Assembly: GCA_028554795.2 (NCBI GenBank)
Contig: CM068835.1
Span: forward strand, 31,498,311-31,562,310
Reading direction: 5' to 3'
DNA length: 64,000 bases
From: Sinohyriopsis cumingii
Lineage: Eukaryota > Mollusca > Bivalvia > Unionida > Unionidae
Shown here one piece after another: positions 45,019 through 50,965 of the stretch (its first letter is position 1; every line of letters starts with the position of its first letter). Under the pieces are notes generated by a model. It was not told where the DNA came from and searched no databases. It worked only from the letters and a program-made list of their open reading frames with translations. A program made the position numbers and the translations under genes.

Positions 45019-45669
45019 TTAATAAGGCACCCACTCTTGGAAGAGGCTACTCTTTTTCTCTTGGGGTATTTTCTTGGATTGCAAGGCTTTGCGTGTGCGA
45101 CCGGCAATAGGTGTCGAAGAGGAGGAGGATGTCTGAGCGGGGGATATCGGTTCTTGTTTCACTTCTGTCTTCACTTCTGTCTTCACTTTCTTTTTCTCTT
45201 GTGACGAAGAAGGGGTGGCCATCATCTTTTTAATCCATCCAATTCTGGAGGTAGGTGGTGTTGTTAACTTGCGTACTTTTTCTGGTGGAGTTTGAAACCC
45301 TTCTTCTTCTTCTTCTTTTCCTTTTTCTGTCTTGGTCACGGGTACTGGTGGTACTGGTACTGGTACTGGTACTGGTGATGGTGCTGGACTTTTCATCAAG
45401 GTCTTAAAATCTTTCAGAGTGGGTAGAGCTGTTTCGTCTAAAGCTTTCTGGTGAAAGAGTTGCAGTCTTTGCAAGAGTTGACCGTACTTTTGCGATTTTT
45501 CTGTTTCGGACAAATCTTGGCGATCCATCAAGGATTGCAATTCGTGTTGTAACTGGGACATCTCGCTCAAATTGGGATTGGGAGGTAAATGCGGGGTGCG
45601 TTGTTCTTGCCACCGATGGTATTCCATCCATCGTTTGTAAGGCACTAAAGCTAGTTTTCGTCCTTCCAT
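45019..45669 (-). CDS. Conserved Polinton protein with Pro-Val repeat
   Basis: A 216-residue protein. The N-terminus 'LALVPYKRW' and the helical region 'LSETEKSQKYGQLLQRLQLF' follow a plan I recall from many Polinton proteins ('kraLVP...', '....eK...Y...LqrY'). A (PV)n linker, an acidic patch, 'SRIGWIKKMM' and a Lys/Ser-rich tail come after. No enzyme motif is visible. Its TATA-like box AGATAAAAAGG overlaps the stop codon of the preceding gene (45719). Confidence 0.8.
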   Translation of the reverse strand: MEGRKLALVPYKRWMEYHRWQEQRTPHLPPNPNLSEMSQLQHELQSLMDRQDLSETEKSQKYGQLLQRLQLFHQKALDETALPTLKDFKTLMKSPAPSPVPVPVPVPPVPVTKTEKGKEEEEEGFQTPPEKVRKLTTPPTSRIGWIKKMMATPSSSQEKKKVKTEVKTEVKQEPISPAQTSSSSSTPIAGRTRKALQSKKIPQEKKSSLFQEWVPY

Positions 45670-45715
45670 GGGGTTGTCAGGGGTCGATTCTGAGATCTTG
45701 GGACTTCCGAAGGCC

Positions 45716-45723
45716 TTTTTATC
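45716..45723 (-). promoter_or_regulatory. TATA-like box overlapping a stop codon
   Basis: On the minus strand AGATAAAAAGGCC contains the TAA stop (45719-45721) of the upstream gene. It lies 47 nt before the ATG at 45669. Confidence 0.6.
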
Positions 45724-46105
45724 TTGCTCCCACCAGTCCTCCCAACATGGTTCCCAAGACTCCTTTCAGTATGGGGCCTAACAAGAGAGGTAAAATGCCT
45801 CCACGTTGGACCAACATCTTCTTTTTTTGACGAATGGGAATTTTCTTTTGAACCATTTTCCGAAGAACGTGACGATGTTTGCCTAAGCATTGTTTCTGGT
45901 GTTTGGACAAAGGGATCGTGCCTTTCAAAACGTTCAAACAACATTCGCACACGGTATCGATGACCTCTTTGGAGGCCGTTTGAATGAGTTTTTTTCGTAG
46001 GGGTGGAGAAGCTTTGGACAGGACAGATAACAGGTCCCCATGTTTGGCTAAACGTGGTGGTAGTCCTTTCCTTTTCTTTCCTTGGGGTTTTCTGGAGGGT
46101 GACAT
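45719..46105 (-). CDS. Conserved Polinton small protein (KxLxxGG family), copy 1
   Basis: A 128-residue protein from the ATG at 46105. Plan: a basic N-terminus, helices 'LLSVLSKASPPLRKKLIQTA' and 'DTVCECCLNVLKGTIPLSKH', then 'KKKMLVQRGGILPLLLGPIL' with a hydrophobic Gly-rich end. This is a widespread small protein of invertebrate Polintons. The amphipathic and hydrophobic end recalls membrane-active virion proteins, but the function is unproven. It is a paralog of the gene at 46469-47110. Confidence 0.85.
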   Translation of the reverse strand: MSPSRKPQGKKRKGLPPRLAKHGDLLSVLSKASPPLRKKLIQTASKEVIDTVCECCLNVLKGTIPLSKHQKQCLGKHRHVLRKMVQKKIPIRQKKKMLVQRGGILPLLLGPILKGVLGTMLGGLVGAR

Positions 46106-46160
46106 CTTTGAGTCTTTAGGAGCACCTAAAAACACTGATACCCTACTCGGTCACAGGCCT

Positions 46161-46168
46161 TTTTTATA
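46161..46168 (-). promoter_or_regulatory. TATA box overlapping a stop codon
   Basis: Minus-strand AGTATAAAAAAGG contains the TAA stop (46164-46166) of the upstream gene. The next ATG (46105) is 56 nt away. Confidence 0.65.
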
Positions 46169-46469
46169 CTGGAACGCGTCGCCACTGATTGTCTTTACGT
46201 TTTATCAGTTTGAGGACAGGCATGACACGTCGTGCAGGGGTACGTAACGGACTAAATCGAGCCAGTTCTTGCTTGGACAAATCCAGTAAACTTTGTAACA
46301 TACCCGATCTTTCATGGACTTTGATTTTGGGAGAAGGTACTTTGTGAGGAGCAGCCACTGCCACTAAATTGGAGGGTCCTGCCACTGGGGAAGTTCTTTT
46401 GGGGGTCATCAACGGAGAAGTTCTTGGTGTGATCAACGTCTCCAAGTACTCTTCAGTTCCTGGTGACAT
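46164..46469 (-). CDS. Small Ser/Pro-rich protein, unassigned
   Basis: A 101-residue protein from the ATG at 46469. It is Ser/Thr/Pro-rich ('TPRTSPLMTPKRTSPVAGPS') with a possible amphipathic helix ('MLQSLLDLSKQELARF') and a basic C-terminus. 'TSPVAGPS' also occurs in the upstream protein. ATG and the upstream stop overlap as TGATG. The overlap and the TATA box at its end support a real gene. Function unknown. Confidence 0.65.
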   Translation of the reverse strand: MSPGTEEYLETLITPRTSPLMTPKRTSPVAGPSNLVAVAAPHKVPSPKIKVHERSGMLQSLLDLSKQELARFSPLRTPARRVMPVLKLIKRKDNQWRRVPV

Positions 46470-47110
46470 CAACGGAGAAGTGGACAAACGTGAGGCTGCC
46501 GGAGACGCTGTGGCAGGTCGTGGTTTGCGAGTGTAAGGTTGCGTCCTGGCCGAAGTGCCTCTCTTGCGACTAGTTTTCTTCTGTGGACTTTTCTTTTATT
46601 GAGGACTTTTTCTCTGTTTCTTTTTCTGGGGGCTTCTTTTCTTTTTCCGGGTGGTGGTGTCTGGTCAGAGGAGGGTCCTGCCACTGGAGAAGTTATTCTT
46701 CTTGGGGACCTGGTCTTTTTCTTTTTCTTCTTGGGGCTTCGTTGGACTTTTGTCTTGGGGATAACTTTGGGGGCATTAGGATCCCATCTTAAGAGTGAGC
46801 GAATGATGACCCCTCCTAGAGTACCGCTCCCTCCAGGTTTCAAAATGATTTGTTTTTTGGTTTGAGTGTCGATGCGGGGATCGGCCAGTTGGACCAAAGC
46901 GACTTTGTTTCGATCGAAAAAGCGTTGGGTTTTATGAGGAATCTGAATGATTCCTTGGAGTAATTGACGTGCCGTCACCGTGAAGCATCGTAAGACTTCT
47001 TTGAGACTGGCTTCTAAGACACGGGCTCGTGTTTGTGGATTTTTTTCTCGACTGATGCCATACAAGGCACGAATCAATTTGACGGGAAGATGCGACTGAA
47101 GGGACGTCAT
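46469..47110 (-). CDS. Conserved Polinton small protein (KxLxxGG family), copy 2
   Basis: A 213-residue protein from the ATG at 47110. That start was chosen because upstream codons overlap the ATPase gene and a TATA box lies just before it. Residues 1-100 have the same plan as the gene at 45719-46105: 'LIRALYGISREKNPQTRARV', 'CFTVTARQLLQGIIQIPHK' and 'QTKKQIILKPGGSGTLGGVI'. A long basic tail ('RSPKKKKKKTRSPRR') with 'TSPVAGPS' follows. It is probably a DNA-binding or virion core protein; this is inference. Confidence 0.78.
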   Translation of the reverse strand: MTSLQSHLPVKLIRALYGISREKNPQTRARVLEASLKEVLRCFTVTARQLLQGIIQIPHKTQRFFDRNKVALVQLADPRIDTQTKKQIILKPGGSGTLGGVIIRSLLRWDPNAPKVIPKTKVQRSPKKKKKKTRSPRRITSPVAGPSSDQTPPPGKRKEAPRKRNREKVLNKRKVHRRKLVAREALRPGRNLTLANHDLPQRLRQPHVCPLLR

Positions 47111-47148
47111 GTTCACACTGTGTGAGACAGACGAAAAAGGGTCTGAGG

Positions 47149-47156
47149 TTTTTATA
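47149..47156 (-). promoter_or_regulatory. TATA box overlapping the ATPase stop codon
   Basis: Minus-strand CTATAAAAACC contains the TAA stop (47152-47154) of the ATPase. The next ATG (47110) is 39 nt away. Confidence 0.65.
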
Positions 47157-47907
47157 GATTTTTTGATGGGGAGTGAAATGAAGTCGAGGACGGAGACGTG
47201 TACAGGACAGGCCCTCCGTCTTGGCACCAGTGGTGAAATAAGTGGGTACGAAATCGCAAATCCTCGGGGGTCGTAGGTTTCAAATCGACGAGTAAATAGG
47301 CGTGTGGCATTTGAGTGGCATCGTCGTACGCCTGAGTCAGCCAAGGCGTTCCTAACTGTTTGGCTAAGACTTGCACTTGCGATTTATCTCGAGGGCTTTT
47401 AAACAAGACCACGTAATGGGCATTGAGACTGATGGTACGATGGGCTTTACTTTGTTGAAACAAATTTTGGGTGATGTAAACGACACTGGCATTACGGTGA
47501 TGCCCTTTGCGCGTGAACCACAGTTTAATTTCTTCTTCGTCTTCTCCTAACATGTCGTCGAAAATGACCAAATGGGTTTGACGGGAGTCAGAGACGATGC
47601 CGTCGTCTTCTTTAGGAATGCCTTCCACAAACACGATGGAATCGCCTTGACTTTCTCGCAAGAGGCTGTACGCCGATTGCCACTCTTTGTAACACCACAC
47701 GATCCGTTGAGGGGGCCGATCGATCAAATGATGTTTATGTTCGATCAAACGTTTGACGAATTCGGTTTTGCCAGAACCGCTAGGTCCAGCAATGAGCATG
47801 TTAAAGGGATGGCGAAGATACAAAGCCTCCCAACTGGCACGATCTAAGTGTTCGTCGATGACTTTGACAGTAGAGGAAGAGGGAGCAGAGACAGCAGAGG
47901 TAGCCAT
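47152..47907 (-). CDS. Packaging ATPase (FtsK/A32-like)
   Basis: A 251-residue P-loop ATPase, expected to drive genome packaging into capsids. Walker A GPSGSGKT is at residues 41-48, and Walker B HLVIFDDML ends near residue 120. A sensor-like 'SVVYITQNLFQQ' (polar residue after a hydrophobic strand) follows, as in the A32/FtsK-HerA class. ATG at 47907 was chosen because it follows the TATA box GTATATAAAC (47955-47964). Upstream codons in the same frame lack an ATG. It is the first gene of the unit that runs down to the protease. Confidence 0.93.
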   Translation of the reverse strand: MATSAVSAPSSSTVKVIDEHLDRASWEALYLRHPFNMLIAGPSGSGKTEFVKRLIEHKHHLIDRPPQRIVWCYKEWQSAYSLLRESQGDSIVFVEGIPKEDDGIVSDSRQTHLVIFDDMLGEDEEEIKLWFTRKGHHRNASVVYITQNLFQQSKAHRTISLNAHYVVLFKSPRDKSQVQVLAKQLGTPWLTQAYDDATQMPHAYLLVDLKPTTPEDLRFRTHLFHHWCQDGGPVLYTSPSSTSFHSPSKNL

Positions 47908-47954
47908 GGTGTGAGAAATGTCACTTGTGACACGAAAAACAAACAAGACAAGAG

Positions 47955-47964
47955 TTTATATACT
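47955..47964 (-). promoter_or_regulatory. TATA box of the ATPase/capsid unit
   Basis: Minus strand AAGTATATAAACTC, about 48 nt upstream of the ATPase ATG and just after the polyadenylation signal of the previous gene. Confidence 0.7.
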
Positions 47965-47977
47965 TTTTCAGAACACG

Positions 47978-47983
47978 TTTATT
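47978..47983 (-). terminator. AATAAA polyadenylation signal
   Basis: AATAAA on the minus strand 15 nt after the stop at 47998, between two transcription units. Confidence 0.6.
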
Positions 47984-47997
47984 GAATTTTTTTTTTT

Positions 47998-48291
47998 TCA
48001 AACATGAATACGAAAGACAAAAATACATAAAAGCCAAAGGCTTAAGTACAAGGATAAAAGGCACATGATTACGATGAACGTGGAATAAACACAAGTGTCT
48101 GTACAACAATCACATCTTTTGGGTAATGTTCTAACCAGTTCTATAGTAGGGGGTAAGGTCACACAAGTGTCCTCATGAAAGGGTCTTTCAGGTCTGTCCA
48201 CGACAGTCCTGTCCTGGGTGACGGGTTCTTCTGGCACCGTCACTAACACGGGTTGAAAAGTAACTTTTTTCCTTGAACAACTCTCGTGCAT
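47998..48291 (-). CDS. Small single-pass membrane protein
   Basis: A 97-residue protein from the ATG at 48291. A Pro/Val-rich part ('KVTFQPVLVTVPEEPVTQ') and a Cys cluster ('RCDCCTDTCVYS') are followed by a C-terminal hydrophobic segment ('STFIVIMCLLSLYLSLWLLC'), consistent with tail anchoring. It overlaps the gene at 48188-48511 by about 100 bp in another frame. The AATAAA close to its stop supports it. Function unknown. Confidence 0.6.
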   Translation of the reverse strand: MHESCSRKKVTFQPVLVTVPEEPVTQDRTVVDRPERPFHEDTCVTLPPTIELVRTLPKRCDCCTDTCVYSTFIVIMCLLSLYLSLWLLCIFVFRIHV

Positions 48292-48511
48292 ACTGGGCCA
48301 CTTCTTGGGTCCAAGCCTCAAAATCCCATTCTTTCCAGGCACGGACATCTGTCCAGTGGGGATGTAAGTCACAAGCTACACACACATCGTCATACACGTC
48401 TTGGGTAGCTAAAAGTTGACGAATCTTTTTTTCCTGTTGAGGTCGAGAAGTATCCAGATGAAAACGCAAGGCTTTGAGCAAAAGGAGTTTTTCGTGACCA
48501 TTTAAGGCCAT
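48188..48511 (-). CDS. Small helical protein, unassigned
   Basis: A 107-residue protein from the ATG at 48511, with a Leu-rich helix ('EKLLLLKALRFHL') and 'CVACDLHPHW' and an acidic/aromatic segment ('WKEWDFEAWTQEVAQYAREL'). It overlaps neighbours on both sides (10 bp at its start, about 100 bp at its end). No family is recognised. Confidence 0.55.
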   Translation of the reverse strand: MALNGHEKLLLLKALRFHLDTSRPQQEKKIRQLLATQDVYDDVCVACDLHPHWTDVRAWKEWDFEAWTQEVAQYARELFKEKSYFSTRVSDGARRTRHPGQDCRGQT

Positions 48512-48726
48512 GGAGGTGGTAAGTACTGATCGTAAAGAGTCCACAAAGAATCGGCTGGTAAACGAAATCCCAAAAAACAAGTCACTAAGACACACACCAC
48601 TTGTCGTCCCAAATTGAATGGATACAGTTCTTGTAATAATCGATGGTAATGATCCACGGTTTGAATATGGTCATTGAGTTCCTTCCACGGAATCTGTTGG
48701 ATGACATGTGACATAAGTCGTGGCAT
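48502..48726 (-). CDS. Short hydrophobic protein, unassigned
   Basis: A 74-residue open frame with a hydrophobic middle ('VVCVLVTCFLGFRL'). A TATA box (ACTATAAAAAC, 48735-48744) lies only about 10 nt before the ATG, so transcripts from it may start downstream, at the second ATG (48714). It overlaps the upstream gene by 56 bp. Weak candidate. Confidence 0.4.
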   Translation of the reverse strand: MPRLMSHVIQQIPWKELNDHIQTVDHYHRLLQELYPFNLGRQVVCVLVTCFLGFRLPADSLWTLYDQYLPPPWP

Positions 48727-49189
48727 GGCAGCCTGTTTTTATAGTCTCTTTGTTTCGGATGCAATACACGTACTTTCTAGCCAGAGATCTTCGTTCTCCA
48801 GTAGGGAATCTAAATCTTGCATACTGTAACCGAAACTTCAGAGTTCGTTTAGAAGTTTCCTCTTCCTCTAAGTAGATTCCACGTAAAATATGTTGATAAT
48901 CCTTTAACTTGTCTTCCTCAATGCATTGCTGTAGGTGAATCTCGAAGTAACCAAAATAATGAACATTTCGATCATTCACTAACTCAAAGTGTTGAACAAG
49001 GTCTGACCACTGAAACAATTTCTGACGAATCAGTTCTCTTATACCATTCAGGTACCAGTGGTTAAAGATCTGGTGACGTAACGGATGCAATTGTTCTTTA
49101 CGTTTGACTTGTATTTTCACCAGCTCTCGGTAAATGCGTTCTCTCAACTCCACAGGCAAAGCACGAATGTTCTCTAGCAAAGTATCCAT
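48671..49189 (-). CDS. F-box-like protein, copy 1
   Basis: A 172-residue protein. The N-terminus 'NIRALPVELRERIYRELVK' fits the F-box core 'LP.El...I...L', the Skp1-binding helix pair of SCF ubiquitin ligases. The remainder is helical with 'RKEQLHPLRH' and 'YQHILRGIYLEEEETSKR'. It is a tandem paralog of 49202-49657: the first 40 residues are almost identical and the rest is diverged. F-box proteins in large DNA viruses redirect host ubiquitination. Assignment is by short-motif resemblance only. Confidence 0.62.
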   Translation of the reverse strand: MDTLLENIRALPVELRERIYRELVKIQVKRKEQLHPLRHQIFNHWYLNGIRELIRQKLFQWSDLVQHFELVNDRNVHYFGYFEIHLQQCIEEDKLKDYQHILRGIYLEEEETSKRTLKFRLQYARFRFPTGERRSLARKYVYCIRNKETIKTGCHATTYVTCHPTDSVEGTQ

Positions 49190-49201
49190 GAATAGGTCAT
49201 A

Positions 49202-49657
49202 CTAAATCCTCTTTGGTCTGACACAAGAAATGTACTCTTTGCACAAACATGGTTTCACTTCAGTGTCGAATTTAAATCGTTGAGTCACTAATCTACACAT
49301 TACAATTCGTTCAGAAGTTTCCTCTTTCACTAAGTTGACATTGTGTTCAAGATGTTGGTAATTCGTTAACTCTTCCTCTGGAATTCGATGCAGTACGTTT
49401 ACAATGATGTAACTACAATCGTCCATACCAAACCAATCCTTTTTAAAACTAGAGGATCGTTGATCAATGTGTGTCCGATGGAACACTTTCAATTGAATCA
49501 ATCCTTGTATAGCCTTCAGGTACCAGTGGTTCAAACACCGGTGACGTAACGGATGCAATTGTTCTTTACGTTTCACTTGTATTTTGACCAGTTCTCGATA
49601 AATACGTTCTCTCAACTCCACAGGCAAAGCACGAATGTTCTCTTGTAAAGTATCCAT
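49202..49657 (-). CDS. F-box-like protein, copy 2
   Basis: A 151-residue protein starting 'MDTLQENIRALPVELRERIY', the same F-box-like N-terminus as 48671-49189. The C-terminal half has 'IPEEELTNYQHLEHNVNLVK' in place of the corresponding block and diverges strongly. Near-identity of the first 120 nucleotides against diverged ends suggests a constrained partner-binding head and a varying target-binding tail. Confidence 0.62.
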   Translation of the reverse strand: MDTLQENIRALPVELRERIYRELVKIQVKRKEQLHPLRHRCLNHWYLKAIQGLIQLKVFHRTHIDQRSSSFKKDWFGMDDCSYIIVNVLHRIPEEELTNYQHLEHNVNLVKEETSERIVMCRLVTQRFKFDTEVKPCLCKEYISCVRPKRI

Positions 49658-49685
49658 GAACAGATTATTATGGTAAGAAGTTACT

Positions 49686-50423
49686 TCAATGTCTCGGTCC
49701 CACTAAGGGTAAGTAATGACAATTCGGTGACCATCGAGCATGTTCTACGTAGGCCGAATCTTGCGGTTCCCAGTGGTGAAGTGACACACCGCAACTGAAG
49801 CACTTGACTTTATCTCCTTCGCCCAAGTAGAAAAATCCGGCTCTGGCTAATTCTTCGGGGGTCGGTCCTCCCAGATACTTTGGCCATTTTCCTTTGAACG
49901 ATTGAAGACGATTTTCAAAGTCGCAGCATTCCGACAAACGCACAGGGAACGAATATTCGTCTTTCACAGGTTCGTTTCGATGAGGGTTGGGTGACAGGAA
50001 CAGGAGTTTGCTCAGGGCTGGATGACATCCGTAGGGAGGTAAACGTGAAGGTTGACATTCCCCTTTAAACCCGGTAAAATGTCTAAGAGGACGAGCGGCA
50101 TCGCTTTCGCATCCCTCCGGTTTGACACGCACAGCATCACTTTCCATGACAGGGGCAGTGAGAACAAAGTTCCCATGATGCTTTACGGCATCGCTCAGGT
50201 CACAACGTACAGCATCGGTCCCATCGCAAGGCTCACAATCGCACTCGTCTGCAAACTCCGTTACGCAATTACAATGGTAACCACATGGACAATCGCAGTT
50301 TCCTTCCGGACATTTTCCGTCGCAATGCCTGGGTCTTATCCATCCAATATTAGTCATACTAGAGGAAGATACACCTTTTTTACAATCCCCAAACTGAAAC
50401 GATGTCTTTTTCAAAGTATTCAT
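49686..50423 (-). CDS. BIR-domain protein with Cys-rich N-terminus (IAP-like)
   Basis: A 245-residue protein. The N-terminal 30-75 region is very Cys-rich ('CDGKCPEGNCDCPCGYHCNC'). Residues about 172-240 form a BIR domain with zinc ligands Cys208, Cys211, His228 and Cys235 ('CFSCGVSLHHWEPQDSAYVE', 'HARWSPNC') and the 'ARAGFFYLGEGDKVKC' core. No RING finger is present. BIR proteins bind caspases or IAP antagonists; baculovirus and other viral IAPs block apoptosis. A direct anti-apoptotic role is inference. Its TATA box overlaps the stop codon of the gene at 50483. Confidence 0.88.
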   Translation of the reverse strand: MNTLKKTSFQFGDCKKGVSSSSMTNIGWIRPRHCDGKCPEGNCDCPCGYHCNCVTEFADECDCEPCDGTDAVRCDLSDAVKHHGNFVLTAPVMESDAVRVKPEGCESDAARPLRHFTGFKGECQPSRLPPYGCHPALSKLLFLSPNPHRNEPVKDEYSFPVRLSECCDFENRLQSFKGKWPKYLGGPTPEELARAGFFYLGEGDKVKCFSCGVSLHHWEPQDSAYVEHARWSPNCHYLPLVGPRH

Positions 50424-50479
50424 CTTGTTCGCTCGGTCTTGGTAGTCACAATGAACTATCGATCTTGACCATAGCCCCC

Positions 50480-50487
50480 TTTTTATA
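50480..50487 (-). promoter_or_regulatory. TATA box overlapping a stop codon
   Basis: Minus strand GTATAAAAAGGGG contains the TAA stop (50483-50485) of the upstream BIR gene. The next ATG is 57 nt away. Confidence 0.7.
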
Positions 50488-50941
50488 CTAGTCGCAATGC
50501 AGTCTCCAGCTTGTACATCTTTCCTTTTTTACGTTTTTTATGTCTTGTTTCGGAAGGTACCGTCTCTAAGGTACCGTCAACATTGTACCGTAGTGTAATG
50601 GGTGGAAAGGCCATAGAAAGGTAAGGGCAGTGCGGAGACCATCGAGTATGTTCCAGAATAGCTGAATCTTTATAGATACATAGATCCATTCGTAACTTCA
50701 GTCCGCAAGCAAAACACTGTACCTCGTATCCCAATCCTGACTCAGGTCCCAAGTAGACAAATCCTGTTCTAGCTAAAACATGCGAAGAAGGTAATCCTTC
50801 CCTATCCGTAGGCCATTTCTGAAACGTGTCCAATCGACGGGCACAATCACAATAGTCAGGTAAGAAGACTGGAAAATGGTAGGGTTTGAACTTGGAGTTC
50901 TCATCGGGTTTCTCACTCGATTCTTGCTGTGGCGAAGTCAT
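50483..50941 (-). CDS. BIR-domain protein, single domain (IAP-like)
   Basis: A 152-residue protein with one BIR domain at residues about 35-110: 'RRLDTFQKWPTDREG', 'LARTGFVYLG', and zinc ligands Cys76, Cys79, His98, Cys105 ('CFACGLKLRMDLCIYKDSAI', then 'HTRWSPHC'). The C-terminal tail is basic. It differs from the neighbouring BIR gene outside the domain, so the pair is an old duplication or two acquisitions. ATG at 50941; the TATA box GGTATAAAAC (50979-50988) lies inside the 3' end of the polymerase gene. Confidence 0.9.
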   Translation of the reverse strand: MTSPQQESSEKPDENSKFKPYHFPVFLPDYCDCARRLDTFQKWPTDREGLPSSHVLARTGFVYLGPESGLGYEVQCFACGLKLRMDLCIYKDSAILEHTRWSPHCPYLSMAFPPITLRYNVDGTLETVPSETRHKKRKKGKMYKLETALRLV

Positions 50942-50965
50942 CTTTCTGGTGGGGTAACTATCCTC

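Noticed and set aside
45651-45950. Additional gene overlapping 45719-46105
   Set aside because: The alternative frame lacks a recognisable motif, while the 45719-46105 frame matches a conserved Polinton protein.
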